Shown piece by piece: positions 9,282-18,049 of a DNA stretch of 64,000 bases; position 1 is the stretch's first letter; every line of letters starts with the position of its first letter. The translations under genes and the position numbers were made by a program. Source of the DNA: Prochlorococcus sp. MIT 0701 (GTDB lineage: Bacteria; Cyanobacteriota; Cyanobacteriia; PCC-6307; Cyanobiaceae); the NCBI RefSeq assembly GCF_000760295.1, contig NZ_JNBA01000029.1:39084-103083 (forward strand). Direction: 5' to 3'. The notes under the pieces are model-generated. The model had not been told where the DNA came from, searched no databases, and worked only from the letters and a program-made list of their open reading frames with translations.

Positions 9282-10364
9282 ATGAACGTTCTTGCGGCGC
9301 TGACGGTTCTAGCCCTGCTGATCATCATTCATGAAGCTGGGCACTTTCTAGCTGCCACTGCTCAGGGAATCCGTGTGAATGGATTTTCGATCGGGTTTGG
9401 ACCGGCGCTGATCAAACGGCAACGAAAAGGCGTCACCTATGCGCTGCGAGTTCTGCCTTTAGGGGGCTTCGTTTCATTTCCAGATGACGACGAAAACAGC
9501 GAAATCCCCCCTGATGATCCCGACCTACTACGCAACCGGCCGATCAGACAACGAGCCTTGGTGATCTGTGCAGGGGTCATGGCCAATCTGCTGCTGGCAT
9601 GGCTGGTGCTGATGGGCCAAGCGGTCATGATCGGGCTCCCAAGCCAACCGGATCCAGGCGTAATCGTTGTAGCCGTTCAACCTGGAGAAGCCGCGGCTGC
9701 ATCAGGGCTAGCCGCTGGCGATCGAATCCTCAGCGTGGATGGCAACGAGCTAGGGCGAGGTCAAGAAGCGATCCAGGCCCTGGTGAGTCAAATCAAAGAC
9801 TCACCAGGGAGCAAACTTCACCTGGACAGAGTCCGTTCGGGTCAACGCAGCAAGATTGTGCTCACCCCAGCGGAGCAACAAGGCAATGGCAGGGTGGGCG
9901 CCCAATTGCAGGCCAACGTCACAGGCAAAACCCGCCGGCCCCACGGCCCCGGAGAGGTTCTGAACCATGTTGACAGCCAATTCATTTCCCTACTCAGTCG
10001 AACCGTTAAGGGCTATTCAGGACTCATCACCGATTTCGGAACGACAGCCCAACAAGTCAGTGGCCCTGTAAAGATTGTCGAGATGGGTGCCCAGCTGTCC
10101 AGTCAGGGTAGTTCTGGCCTAGTGCTCTTCGCGGCATTGCTTTCGATCAATCTCGCCGTACTCAATGCCATTCCGCTCCCCCTGCTTGATGGCGGCCAAC
10201 TGTTGCTACTGCTATTAGAAGGCGTGCGTGGGCGGCCAATTCCAGAGCGCATCCAGATGGCTTTCATGCAATCAGGCTTTTTTTTATTGGTAGGTCTCAG
10301 TGTGGTGTTGATCGTTCGCGACACCACTCAACTATCGGTGGTGCAACAGCTGATCGGTCACTGA
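9282..10364 (+). CDS. rseP: Site-2 protease RseP-like, with PDZ domain
   Basis: This 360-residue membrane metalloprotease cleaves within membrane helices. The zinc motif HEAGH is at residues 17-21 in the first helix. A single PDZ domain sits at about 125-205 (QPGEAAAASGLAAGDRI). The third zinc ligand is in NAIPLPLLDGGQ near residue 300. The family processes anti-sigma factors and leftover signal peptides. One PDZ domain, rather than the two of E. coli RseP, is usual for cyanobacterial forms. It is co-directional with serS upstream and rpsN downstream. Confidence 0.93.
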   Translation: MNVLAALTVLALLIIIHEAGHFLAATAQGIRVNGFSIGFGPALIKRQRKGVTYALRVLPLGGFVSFPDDDENSEIPPDDPDLLRNRPIRQRALVICAGVMANLLLAWLVLMGQAVMIGLPSQPDPGVIVVAVQPGEAAAASGLAAGDRILSVDGNELGRGQEAIQALVSQIKDSPGSKLHLDRVRSGQRSKIVLTPAEQQGNGRVGAQLQANVTGKTRRPHGPGEVLNHVDSQFISLLSRTVKGYSGLITDFGTTAQQVSGPVKIVEMGAQLSSQGSSGLVLFAALLSINLAVLNAIPLPLLDGGQLLLLLLEGVRGRPIPERIQMAFMQSGFFLLVGLSVVLIVRDTTQLSVVQQLIGH

Positions 10365-10472
10365 TCTGCCCTATATGCAGAAGCCTGAACAGCTGAAACC
10401 TGGGCAAGCAAAACAATGGCAGCAGTTGGAAGGTAAAGTGCGTTATCGACCCTCGCGCTTCAAAACTGCCGC

Positions 10473-10775
10473 ATGGCTAAAAAGTCAATGATCGCCCGTG
10501 ATGTAAAGCGCAAGAAGATTGTTGAGCGCTACGCAGCCAAGAGAGCGGCTCTAATGGCAGCATTCAATGCAGCCAAGGATCCAATGCAACGTCTTGAGAT
10601 CCACCGCAAGATTCAAGCTCTCCCGCGCAACAGTGCTCCAAACCGCATCCGCAATCGTTGCTGGGCCACAGGAAAGCCACGCGGCTTCTATCGCGACTTC
10701 GGGCTATGCCGCAACCAGCTGAGAGAACGGGCACACAAGGGAGAACTTCCTGGTGTCGTCAAGTCCAGCTGGTAA
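10473..10775 (+). CDS. rpsN: 30S ribosomal protein S14
   Basis: This 100-residue protein starts [20 protein letters not shown] and contains [20 protein letters not shown], the classical long, zinc-free S14 form. It contacts 16S rRNA in the 30S head. The gene is monocistronic and ends 53 bp before a strong intrinsic terminator. It stands outside the main ribosomal-protein operon, as is usual in cyanobacteria. Confidence 0.97.
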   Translation: MAKKSMIARDVKRKKIVERYAAKRAALMAAFNAAKDPMQRLEIHRKIQALPRNSAPNRIRNRCWATGKPRGFYRDFGLCRNQLRERAHKGELPGVVKSSW

Positions 10776-10827
10776 CTCTCAAACCATTTCTGCATCTAAT
10801 AGGAGTGGAGAGCTCTTAGTAATTCGC

Positions 10828-10860
10828 AAGAGGGATTGAAGTCATCCATCCCTCTTTTTT
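10828..10860 (+). terminator. Intrinsic terminator after rpsN
   Basis: A 9-bp perfect stem (AAGAGGGAT at 10828-10836 with ATCCCTCTT at 10848-10856) closes an 11-nt loop and runs into a T tract. It separates rpsN from pnp, so pnp has its own promoter in 10860-10962. Confidence 0.88.
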
Positions 10861-10962
10861 ATTGCTTAGCAACTGAACCAACAGGAATCAATTCCAAAAT
10901 TCCATGAAAGTTGACTCGGCAAAGTGCCAGTATGGTGCTTGACAAAAAAAACATAAGAGAAC

Positions 10963-13128
10963 GTGCAAGGTCAGACACAGTCGATCTCCTTTGATGGTCG
11001 GGAGATTCGGCTGACCACAGGGCGATATGCCCCCCAGGCCGGTGGTTCCGTGATGATGGAATGCGGCGACACCGCCGTCCTGGTAACCGCCACCAGATCG
11101 ACAGGCCGCGAAGGCATCGATTTTCTTCCCCTGATTTGCGACTACGAGGAGCGGCTCTATGCAGCTGGCCGCATTCCTGGCAGTTTCATGCGACGTGAAG
11201 GTCGCCCGCCAGAGAGAGCCACACTGATCGCTCGTCTAATCGACCGCCCCATGCGGCCCTTATTCCCTAGCTGGATGAGGGACGACCTACAGATCGTGGC
11301 AACATGCCTCTCCCTCGATGAACGGGTTCCAGCAGATGTGCTGGCCGTTACGGGAGCTTCCATGGCCACCTTGCTAGCAGGCATCCCCTTCCAGGGTCCA
11401 ATGGCTGCAGTGAGGGTAGGGCTTCTCGGTGATGATTTCGTTCTGAATCCCAGCTATCGAGAAATCGAACGTGGCGATCTCGATCTCGTGGTGGCTGGCA
11501 CCCCAGATGGAGTTGTGATGGTTGAAGCCGGTGCAAACCAGCTGCCAGAAGGGGACGTCATCGAAGCCATCGACTTTGGCTATGAAGCCGTCTGCGAATT
11601 AATCAAGGCACAGCAATCCATCCTCAAGGATGCAGGGATTAAGCAGGTACTGCCGGAACCCCCCACTCAAGACACCAAGCTGTCGACTTATCTGGAAAAA
11701 AATTGCAGCAAGAGCATCGGAGAAGTGCTTAAGCAATTTGAACAAACCAAAGCTGAACGCGATAGCAAGCTGGATGCCATCAAAGCGAAAACAGCTGAAG
11801 CCATTGACAGCCTCAAAGAAGACGATGCCGTTCGCAAGTCAGTGAATGCCAACAGCAAAGTCTTGAGCAATAACTTCAAGGCGCTCACTAAAAAATTGAT
11901 GCGTGAGCAGATCATCAAACAAGGCAAACGCGTCGATGGTCGCAAGCTCGATGAGGTCCGCACGATCAGTTCCGCCGCAGGCGTGCTGCCAAAACGCGTG
12001 CACGGATCCGGACTCTTCCAACGCGGACTAACCCAGGTGCTGTCCACCGCCACCCTGGGCACACCCAGCGATGCCCAGGAGATGGATGACCTCAACCCTG
12101 GACCTGAGAAGACCTATCTACACCACTACAACTTTCCCCCCTATTCCGTTGGCGAGACACGTCCAATGCGATCCCCCGGCCGCCGTGAGGTAGGCCATGG
12201 TTCCCTCGCTGAACGCGCCATCATTCCAGTGCTGCCTCCCAAGGACACTTTCCCTTACGTGCTCCGGGTGGTGAGCGAAGTCCTCAGCTCCAATGGGTCC
12301 ACCTCGATGGGCTCGGTCTGCGGCAGCACCCTGGCCCTCATGGATGCAGGTGTTCCGCTGAAGGCTCCAGTAAGCGGAGCCGCCATGGGCTTGATCAAGG
12401 AAGATGCTGAGATTCGCATCCTCACTGACATCCAAGGAATCGAGGACTTCCTCGGTGATATGGACTTCAAGGTGGCTGGAACAAAAGATGGCATCACGGC
12501 CCTGCAAATGGACATGAAGATCACCGGCCTTCCGGTAAAAACCATTGCAGAAGCTGTCAATCAGGCCCGCCCTGCCAGGATCCATATCCTCGAGAAGATG
12601 CTGGAAGCCATTGACGCTCCCAGGACTAGCCTCTCTCCCCATGCCCCGCGCCTGCTGAGTTTCAGAATCGATCCAGAACTGATCGGCACAGTGATTGGCC
12701 CAGGTGGTCGCACAATCAAGGGCATCACAGAACGCACCAACACCAAGATCGACATAGAAGACGGTGGCATCGTCACGATTGCTTCTCATGACGGGGCTGC
12801 TGCAGAGGCAGCTCAACGCATCATCGAAGGACTCACCCGCAAAGTAAACGAGGGGGAGGTTTTCAGCGGAACCATCACAAGGATCATTCCGATCGGGGCT
12901 TTCGTAGAGATCCTTCCCGGCAAAGAGGGCATGATCCATATCTCCCAGCTGTCAGAGGCTCGCGTGGAGAAGGTCGACGACGTCGTGAAAGTAGGGGATG
13001 AGGTGACAGTACGAATACGAGAAATTGACAATCGTGGCCGTATCAACCTCACACTCAGAGGCGTCCCTCAAAACGGCGAAGAGACTCAGTCAGAGCCAGC
13101 TCCAACTCCTGTAGCCCCTCTCAACTGA
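10963..13128 (+). CDS. pnp: Polynucleotide phosphorylase
   Basis: This 721-residue exoribonuclease (GTG start) degrades RNA phosphorolytically from the 3' end. It has two RNase PH domains (about 10-220 and 310-540), an internal helical linker, a KH domain with the GPGGRTIKG loop near residue 582, and an S1 domain (about 628-695, [19 protein letters not shown]). The catalytic-core signature [23 protein letters not shown] is split across 12280-12345. All expected domains are present, so the enzyme should be active. A GC-rich hairpin overlaps its stop codon. Confidence 0.97.
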   Translation: MQGQTQSISFDGREIRLTTGRYAPQAGGSVMMECGDTAVLVTATRSTGREGIDFLPLICDYEERLYAAGRIPGSFMRREGRPPERATLIARLIDRPMRPLFPSWMRDDLQIVATCLSLDERVPADVLAVTGASMATLLAGIPFQGPMAAVRVGLLGDDFVLNPSYREIERGDLDLVVAGTPDGVVMVEAGANQLPEGDVIEAIDFGYEAVCELIKAQQSILKDAGIKQVLPEPPTQDTKLSTYLEKNCSKSIGEVLKQFEQTKAERDSKLDAIKAKTAEAIDSLKEDDAVRKSVNANSKVLSNNFKALTKKLMREQIIKQGKRVDGRKLDEVRTISSAAGVLPKRVHGSGLFQRGLTQVLSTATLGTPSDAQEMDDLNPGPEKTYLHHYNFPPYSVGETRPMRSPGRREVGHGSLAERAIIPVLPPKDTFPYVLRVVSEVLSSNGSTSMGSVCGSTLALMDAGVPLKAPVSGAAMGLIKEDAEIRILTDIQGIEDFLGDMDFKVAGTKDGITALQMDMKITGLPVKTIAEAVNQARPARIHILEKMLEAIDAPRTSLSPHAPRLLSFRIDPELIGTVIGPGGRTIKGITERTNTKIDIEDGGIVTIASHDGAAAEAAQRIIEGLTRKVNEGEVFSGTITRIIPIGAFVEILPGKEGMIHISQLSEARVEKVDDVVKVGDEVTVRIREIDNRGRINLTLRGVPQNGEETQSEPAPTPVAPLN

Positions 13129-13133
13129 GGGGC
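13114..13133 (+). terminator. GC-rich hairpin over the pnp stop codon
   Basis: A 7-bp perfect stem (GCCCCTC at 13114-13120 with GAGGGGC at 13127-13133) spans the pnp TGA. There is no T tract, so termination may be weak or assisted. It sits between the convergent pnp and cysQ genes, and such a 3' hairpin could also protect the mRNA from exonucleases. Confidence 0.4.
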
Positions 13134-13154
13134 CTGAAGGGCTATTAGGTCAAT

Positions 13155-14072
13155 TCAAACCTGAAAGCCTGGGTCGATCTCTTGCATAGCCCGCGCCGCT
13201 GCTTCACAAAGCTGGGCGTGGGCGAGGCCATGACTGGCGATCAAACATCCGGCCTGACGTACATCACCGCTGTTGTAAGCAAGCTGGCGTCCATCAGCAT
13301 GAGTGAAACATCCCCCTGCAGCCATCAGCACCGCCTCTGGAGCCGCCATATCCCAGTCTTTTGGAGCACTACGACCTGAAAGAGAGACATACAGATCTGT
13401 TTCTCCGCGCAGAATCGTGGTCACCTTGCACCCCACACTGCCCACAGCCTTGCTACCACCAAGAGCAAGGCTCTCTAGCAGCTGTTCAAGCCTGTTGTCG
13501 CGGTGGTTGCGACTCGCTACCAGCATCAACTCACCAAAAGCCTTGCGCTGACTAAAACGCACCGGCGAACGTTGTCCCTGCCGGTCTTCGCACCAGGCAC
13601 CAGAACCGATCACACCAAACCAAAGCTCCTCGGCTTCTGGCAGGAGTACCACGCCAAGCACTGGTCGTTGACCATGCACCAAGGCAAGATGCACGGCGTA
13701 TTCACCTGTGCCCTGCAAGAAGTCCTTTGTGCCATCCAAGGGGTCAAGGATCCACAACCATTCCGCAGCTAAGGGTTCGCCTGCAGTGAGTTGCTCCTTT
13801 GCCGTCTCCTCACTCAATAGAGTCCAATCTGCCAAGGGAAAATTCGCTTCTAAGCCATCCAAAAGCCAACTGTTCACCGCAAGGTCAGCGGCAGAGACAG
13901 GCCCCTCACCACCATCGTCAACACTCAGAGCCTTAGAAAATCCATGCGGTGGCTGTTCTCCCCGGGCATAGGCCAGCAGGATGTCTGCAGCACCCCAGCT
14001 CAATCGCCTCAATTGCTGCAACAAAACCTCCAGGTCCACACCAGCAGGGAGAAGAGGTGCGTTCGGCATCAT
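13155..14072 (-). CDS. cysQ: 3'(2'),5'-bisphosphate nucleotidase CysQ-like
   Basis: This member of the inositol-monophosphatase superfamily has about 305 residues from the chosen ATG at 14072 (MMPNAPLLPAGVDLEVLL). Metal-binding motifs are LSEETAKE, WILDPLDGTKDFLQG and WDMAAPEAVLMAAGG, in the correct order. CysQ enzymes hydrolyse the PAP left by sulfate activation. An upstream in-frame start at 14243 would run through the divergent rsmI coding sequence and is rejected. The two genes diverge with only 24 bp between starts. An inositol or fructose phosphatase role is not excluded, but the N-terminal layout favours CysQ. Confidence 0.87.
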   Translation of the reverse strand: MMPNAPLLPAGVDLEVLLQQLRRLSWGAADILLAYARGEQPPHGFSKALSVDDGGEGPVSAADLAVNSWLLDGLEANFPLADWTLLSEETAKEQLTAGEPLAAEWLWILDPLDGTKDFLQGTGEYAVHLALVHGQRPVLGVVLLPEAEELWFGVIGSGAWCEDRQGQRSPVRFSQRKAFGELMLVASRNHRDNRLEQLLESLALGGSKAVGSVGCKVTTILRGETDLYVSLSGRSAPKDWDMAAPEAVLMAAGGCFTHADGRQLAYNSGDVRQAGCLIASHGLAHAQLCEAAARAMQEIDPGFQV

Positions 14073-14096
14073 GAATAGACACGTGCAAGCCTCATT

Positions 14097-14966
14097 TTGA
14101 GTCAGCGAGAGGAACCAGCACCAGGGGTGCTCTATGTGGTTGGGACGCCCATTGGTCACCTCGGAGATCTCTCCCCCAGAGCACGCTCTGTGCTCACGAA
14201 TGTCTCGGCCATCGCCTGTGAAGACACACGCCATAGCGGCCATCTACTCAACAGCCTGGGCGCGCAGAGTCAACGCTTCAGCTTCCACCAACACAACACC
14301 AAAGCTCGCCTCCCCCAACTACTTCAACTGCTCAGCGAAGGGCAAAGCCTGGCTTTAATCAGTGATGCCGGGCTGCCGGGCATCAGCGATCCCGGCGAAC
14401 AACTCGTCGCAGCCGCTAGGGCAGCGGGGCACCAGGTGATCTGTATTCCCGGCCCCTGTGCAGCAACAACAGCCTTAGTGAGCAGCGGACTTCCATGTGG
14501 CCGCTTTTGTTTTGAAGGTTTTCTACCCTCCAGAGGCAAGGAACGGCGGCAGCAGCTGGCAGCGGTCGCCAGCGAGACCCGAACAACCATTCTTTACGAA
14601 GCGCCACACCGGCTGGTGCAACTGCTGAAAGAATTGGCGCAACTTTGCGGGGATGAGCGGCCCTTACAGGTGGCCAGGGAACTCACCAAACGCCATGAAC
14701 AACAAGTAGGGCCAACGATCGCAGCAGCCCTACAGCATTTTCTTGAACACAAGCCTCTAGGGGAATGCACTCTTGTCCTAGGAGGTGCTCCAATTGCAAT
14801 ACCAGATCAGCAAAGTGACGCGCATTGGCGAGCGGAATTGGCAGCATTGATGGCCAGTGGAGCAAGTGCAAGTGATGCCGCTCGACAACTCGCTCAACAA
14901 TCAGGACAATCCAGAAGGGTTCTCTATGCCCTGCTACACCAAATGGTAGAAAACGAGAGCGAGTGA
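14097..14966 (+). CDS. rsmI: 16S rRNA (cytidine-1402-2'-O)-methyltransferase
   Basis: This 289-residue tetrapyrrole-methylase-fold protein has the SAM-pocket motifs VVGTPIGHLGDLSPRA (about 14-29) and DAGLPGISDPG (about 90-100), diagnostic of RsmI. It methylates C1402 in the decoding centre. The first codon appears to be TTG at 14097. No ATG precedes the conserved GTPIG, so a non-ATG start is likely. It is divergent from cysQ. Confidence 0.94.
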   Translation: MSQREEPAPGVLYVVGTPIGHLGDLSPRARSVLTNVSAIACEDTRHSGHLLNSLGAQSQRFSFHQHNTKARLPQLLQLLSEGQSLALISDAGLPGISDPGEQLVAAARAAGHQVICIPGPCAATTALVSSGLPCGRFCFEGFLPSRGKERRQQLAAVASETRTTILYEAPHRLVQLLKELAQLCGDERPLQVARELTKRHEQQVGPTIAAALQHFLEHKPLGECTLVLGGAPIAIPDQQSDAHWRAELAALMASGASASDAARQLAQQSGQSRRVLYALLHQMVENESE

Positions 14967-15009
14967 ATTCCTAGAAACGGCAAACTAAGGGAACCATCGA
15001 AAACACATC

Positions 15010-15237
15010 ATGCTGCTGCGGCTTCGACTGCTAACAACCAGTCTTGTCAGCGGCGGCTTGCTCCTGGTCGTGCTCTGCCTGGGAGCCCAAAATCTCACTG
15101 ATCGCCACAGTCTCAGGCTGGGTGATGCCAAAAGCGCAGAGCTCCCCACAGGTTTTCTGGTAGGGATGTCAATCGTCGTAGGTGTCATTAGTGGCGGCAC
15201 TACCGCCGCACTGCTTCTGCCCAAGCCAAGATCCTGA
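15010..15237 (+). CDS. Small two-helix membrane protein
   Basis: This 75-residue protein has hydrophobic helices at about residues 8-27 and 46-68, separated by a charged loop, and ends in a short basic tail (KPRS). The layout resembles LapA-type (DUF1049) proteins, but the match is not strong enough to name it. It follows rsmI by 43 bp in the same direction and may share its transcript. The ATG at 15010 is the only sensible start. Confidence 0.6.
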   Translation: MLLRLRLLTTSLVSGGLLLVVLCLGAQNLTDRHSLRLGDAKSAELPTGFLVGMSIVVGVISGGTTAALLLPKPRS

Positions 15238-15270
15238 ACGCCTCATAAGCGAATCAAGAACCGTTCAGAT

Positions 15271-16089
15271 CTATGGGGCTTGAACATCAAGGGCAATCAG
15301 TGAACCCTCCAGCACCAAACGGGTGATGCCGCGAGCCAACAGATAGGAGGTGGTGAGCTCAAAAACACTTGTATCAGGCACCTTGATCACCCTTTGACTA
15401 CGTCCACACTGACGTTTGGCAGAACGGGGATTCGCAAACAAACAAAGAGCCCGTCTGTCCTGATCATCATCGGCTAGCAAACCCAACTCTGAGAACTCCT
15501 TCAACGGGCGCGCATCAAGTTCAACTGTCTTGTCGACAAGCATATAAACACTGCTAGGTAACAAGCCAGGCAAGAGAGGCTCACATTTCACCTTTGGACG
15601 ATCATTGAAAGCAACAGAATCTGCGACTAAAGGAACCAGCTCGCAAAACACCTCGGACCCAGGCAGATCTCCCATATCCGCCTCGAGATGGTCATCTTGG
15701 CTGGAGTCCTCTTCCGGATCATCACCAAAGTCATCGGCATCATCGAGAGCAAGAACACCTGCAGCTTCGTCGTCCAACGCGAGCTCATCCACCTTCCCCT
15801 CTTCAAGATTCCCCTCATCAAGCGAATTCAGCGTCGATGAACTCGACTCTGATGGATCATTAACGGTTGCTTCTCCAACAGCAGAGAGAGTCTTAGAGAT
15901 GGCACCACGCTGGGCACGAGAGGCCTTCACCGCGACGTAGTCCTTCTCTGAAAGCAGCGTTTTAACGGTGCGAGTGACAGTATTAGGACTGCAGCCGTAA
16001 GCCTTGGCAAGGCTTGCTGTGGCATCACCTGCCCTGTAACGCTCCACAAGCTCAGATTTCTGGCTGTCGCTGAGCCGGCTGGCCGCCAT
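15271..16089 (-). CDS. Helix-turn-helix protein with acidic linker
   Basis: This protein of about 272 residues starts MAASRLSDSQKSELVERYR. The first about 45 residues form a transposase/sigma-like helix-turn-helix (AGDATASLAKAYGCSPNTVTRTVKTLL). A very acidic linker follows at about 100-145, then a conserved C-terminal domain (about 165-272) with a Cys-containing basic stretch (AKRQCGRSQRV). It looks like a picocyanobacterial DNA-binding protein of unknown function. An in-frame ATG three codons upstream (16098) is possible. It is the last core gene before the tRNA-Arg and its accessory region. Confidence 0.75.
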   Translation of the reverse strand: MAASRLSDSQKSELVERYRAGDATASLAKAYGCSPNTVTRTVKTLLSEKDYVAVKASRAQRGAISKTLSAVGEATVNDPSESSSSTLNSLDEGNLEEGKVDELALDDEAAGVLALDDADDFGDDPEEDSSQDDHLEADMGDLPGSEVFCELVPLVADSVAFNDRPKVKCEPLLPGLLPSSVYMLVDKTVELDARPLKEFSELGLLADDDQDRRALCLFANPRSAKRQCGRSQRVIKVPDTSVFELTTSYLLARGITRLVLEGSLIALDVQAP

Positions 16090-16156
16090 CGGATGCAAGT
16101 TCGCAGCCTCTAACCATAGAAGGCCAACTCGATGTTGACTGCCACAATGCTCTGGT

Positions 16157-16230
16157 GCTCCCTTAGCTCAGCTGGATAGAGCAACTGCCTTCTAAGCAGT
16201 CGGTCGTGTGTTCGAATCACACAGGGGGCG
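16157..16230 (+). tRNA. tRNA-Arg (anticodon TCT)
   Basis: The sequence folds into a full 74-nt cloverleaf without an encoded CCA. The acceptor stem is GCTCCCT with AGGGGGC plus discriminator G; the D arm is AGCTCAGCTGGATAGAGCA. The anticodon stem ACTGC/GCAGT has loop CTTCTAA with anticodon TCT at 16191-16193. The T arm is GTGTG-TTCGAAT-CACAC. It decodes AGA/AGG. Its 3' half is duplicated at 18050-18096, so the gene has probably served as an integration site. Confidence 0.95.
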
Positions 16231-16372
16231 TGAGTTATATCGGGGGTTCTCATCGCCATGCCTGGCGTCAGTCTGCTTTTGCAGCTGACGGCCCCTGGCG
16301 AAACAGCGCCAGAAAGATCCACCTACTTGAGGCCATCCGGCGAGCTCATAAGTTGAAGCGTCGGAGGAGGAT

Positions 16373-16848
16373 ATGAGCCGGAAGTCTCCAAAATTTCTCT
16401 CCCGTGAACAAGACGCTCTTCTGAGGACAGAGCTGCTGCGCTTGACTGCAGAGCTCCATCCGATCACCGTCCGCGGTCTCTACTCCCAAGCGGTCGTGTC
16501 TGCACTGCTGGATTACATCAGCCAGCACAGCATGGGGCAGCAGGGTCAACTACAACCTTCTTCAAGAATCTGCGTAAGGCAGCAGTCATGCCATGGGAAT
16601 GGGTGGTAGATGAAACTCGACCCAACTATGGAGTCAACCGCTGGGTTGATCCTGCTGGCTTGACTGAGACAGCACCGCTGTATTACTCGCTGGATTTTTG
16701 GCGTAAGCAGCGGACTCGCCCGCTGGTCATGGTGGAAAAGGCAGGTCAGATCCCTTTTTATCTCCACCACGCTCATGAACGATGCCTTCAGCTTTTTGAA
16801 GGTGGCCTGGATGCTGTCGATTGGATCGAGCTGTACGGGCAGCAGTAG
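16373..16848 (+). pseudogene. Frameshifted mobile-element protein, toprim-like
   Basis: A strong ribosome-binding site (GGAGGAGG) precedes an ATG at 16373. Frame one encodes LTAELHPITVRGLYSQAVVS and loses sense after about 16530. The rest continues in another frame as FFKNLRKAAVMPWEWVVDE, then YYSLDFWRKQRTRPLVMVEK, to the stop at 16848. The joined order (TVRGLYYxxV, then LRKAGxxPWEWIVD, then WxxQxxRPxVxVEK) resembles phage/plasmid proteins with a toprim-like catalytic region. The end is truncated just after the VEK motif. The frameshift lies near 16530-16560. I infer a decayed mobile-element gene beside the tRNA attachment site. Confidence 0.6.
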
Positions 16849-16864
16849 TGGCAGGCAGGCAATC

Positions 16865-16889
16865 AAAAACCCCACTCACGAGAGCGGGG
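16865..16889 (-). terminator. Intrinsic terminator of the GG-leader peptide gene
   Basis: Read on the minus strand, an 8-bp stem CCCCGCTC/GAGTGGGG (one G-T wobble) with loop TCGT is followed directly by five T residues. It lies 25 bp past the peptide gene stop, defining a short monocistronic unit. Confidence 0.85.
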
Positions 16890-16914
16890 CATTGTCTTCT
16901 GACTCTACCGATGG

Positions 16915-17190
16915 TCAATACCAGACATTCGGACCAGGATTTTCTTCACCAGGAGGCTGGTGGACGTTGCCACCATTGCCACCACCAGAGCCAGCAACGA
17001 TCGTAATGACCTTGATGACTTCATCGACATAGTCAGAGCCTTCATGCTCCCCGTCGCCATCGCCGAAAGTTTTTTCAATCCACTTTCCTACTTTTGTCTT
17101 GGCTTTTTTGCCACCACCGCACACAGTCGTGAGATCAGTGAGTTGAAGCTCTTGGTCAATGGTTTCGTTGATAAAAGAAGTATTCGTCAT
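16915..17190 (-). CDS. Double-glycine-leader secreted peptide precursor
   Basis: This 91-residue precursor begins MTNTSFINETIDQ and then has LQLTDLTTVCGG (residues 15-26). That fits the GG-leader consensus closely: Leu at -12, acidic at -8, Leu at -7, Val at -4 and Gly-Gly at -2/-1. Cleavage after Gly26 would release a core of about 65 residues. The core starts with a Lys-rich amphipathic stretch (GKKAKTKVGKWIEKTF), then an acidic Gly-rich part, a hydrophobic segment (VIKVITIVAGSGGGNGG) and a Pro-rich end (PPGEENPGPNVWY). C39-type ABC transporters process such leaders; none is in the window. It has its own terminator. It is not a Nif11/prochlorosin leader. Bacteriocin, signal or modified peptide are all possible. 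Confidence 0.75.
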   Translation of the reverse strand: MTNTSFINETIDQELQLTDLTTVCGGGKKAKTKVGKWIEKTFGDGDGEHEGSDYVDEVIKVITIVAGSGGGNGGNVHQPPGEENPGPNVWY

Positions 17191-17214
17191 GGTTTTGTTT
17201 AAGTGAGGAAGTGG

Positions 17215-17271
17215 AGGTCATCCCTCCAACACACTCACCATCTCTGAATTCACGGGATGACTCGATGACCT
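17215..17271. promoter_or_regulatory. Inverted repeats upstream of the peptide gene
   Basis: AGGTCATCCC (17215-17224) can pair with GGGATGAC (17254-17261), and its AGGTCAT part also matches ATGACCT at 17265-17271. These overlapping inverted elements lie 25-81 bp upstream of the GG-leader peptide start, where an operator or a structured 5' leader would sit. No regulator can be named. Confidence 0.35.
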
Positions 17272-17296
17272 GCCTCAGTCGTCGCTGTGATGTTGC

Positions 17297-17574
17297 TCAC
17301 AGGGTCAGATCGTCGGTGGTGAACAGCATCGCCAACCAATCTTCTGGAGGTTGATCCACATCTAGATCCCGAGGTAAGTAAGCATCCGCTGCCGACGGAT
17401 GGGCTGGCCCAGTCGGGAGGATCGCCGGTAAGTGCTCACCAGAACGAATTGCGCGTGCTGCGTTGGTGAGTCGGGCCGGATCTGGACCAGCAATCCCTCC
17501 TGCTGATTCACCAGCCAACCCTCACCATGGGGCTTCTCCTGGAACTGCTTGTAATACGGATGTTCCTTAAACAT
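17297..17574 (-). pseudogene. Frameshifted small accessory protein
   Basis: One minus-strand frame starts at 17574 (MFKEHPYYKQFQEKPHGEGW) and reads sensibly through GWLVNQQEGLLVQIRPDSPT before turning Arg-rich and stopping at 17362. A second frame then gives TNAARAIRSGEHLPAILPTG and an acidic end (PPEDWLAMLFTTDDLTL) to a stop at 17297. Joined near 17450 they would make one protein of about 90 residues, so I call a single frameshift. No family is recognised. It lies in the interval bounded by the tRNA-Arg and its duplicate. Two separate small genes are a less likely alternative. Confidence 0.4.
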
Positions 17575-17728
17575 CGGAGGAGTCTGGTCATCGCCCTCGG
17601 CAAACTGAGAGCCGCAATAAGTTACTCATGCCAGAGACCACCAAGACCTGCGTTGAGATGACGTGTTTGCAAGGGTTGGCGGATCTGGAACGACTCTAGG
17701 GACCATCGCTGGATTTCTTACCCACCAA

Positions 17729-17767
17729 CGACCCTGAGGCAGCACCGCCGCCGCTCCCTCAGGGTCG
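17729..17767. repeat. Perfect 11-bp inverted repeat
   Basis: CGACCCTGAGG (17729-17739) and CCTCAGGGTCG (17757-17767) flank a 17-nt C-rich loop. There is no T tract on either strand, so it is not a standard terminator. It lies in the otherwise empty 17575-18019 stretch of the tRNA island, where I see no convincing gene. Confidence 0.7.
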
Positions 17768-18019
17768 CTGGCTCATATGGCCGTGACGAGCAAGCGGCTG
17801 CCAGGAGCGATGGTGCTCGATCGGCTGGATGTGGAAGCCAATGCTGTGGACCGAGCAACTGCCTTTCAGGCAATCAATCATGGAGGGATTGCAAGGTGCT
17901 GCACAGGGGTGAAGACCTGTTGCAAAAGGGTGAGAGCACTGCTCTCAGTTTTACTTCAAATCACTTTTGCAGAGGATTGCGGACGCAAGCACCGATTAAC
18001 AAGAATCAATTCCCTCACA

Positions 18020-18045
18020 CAAAAAAGCCCATCACCACTGGGCTT
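18020..18045 (-). terminator. Terminator-like hairpin at the island edge
   Basis: On the minus strand AAGCCCA and TGGGCTT form a 7-bp stem with a 7-nt loop, followed by six T residues. It directly abuts the duplicated tRNA-Arg 3' end. No minus-strand gene immediately upstream is clear. Confidence 0.55.
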
Positions 18046-18049
18046 AATT

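Noticed and set aside
12118..12939. Long minus-strand frame opposite pnp
   Set aside because: It mirrors the highly conserved PNPase coding sequence; its product has no recognisable motif, so it is a shadow frame.
17843..17880. Possible second fragment of tRNA-Arg (GAGCAACTGCCTT)
   Set aside because: It shares only about 13 bases of the D/anticodon region exactly, the rest does not fold, and the T arm is absent; chance or a very old relic.
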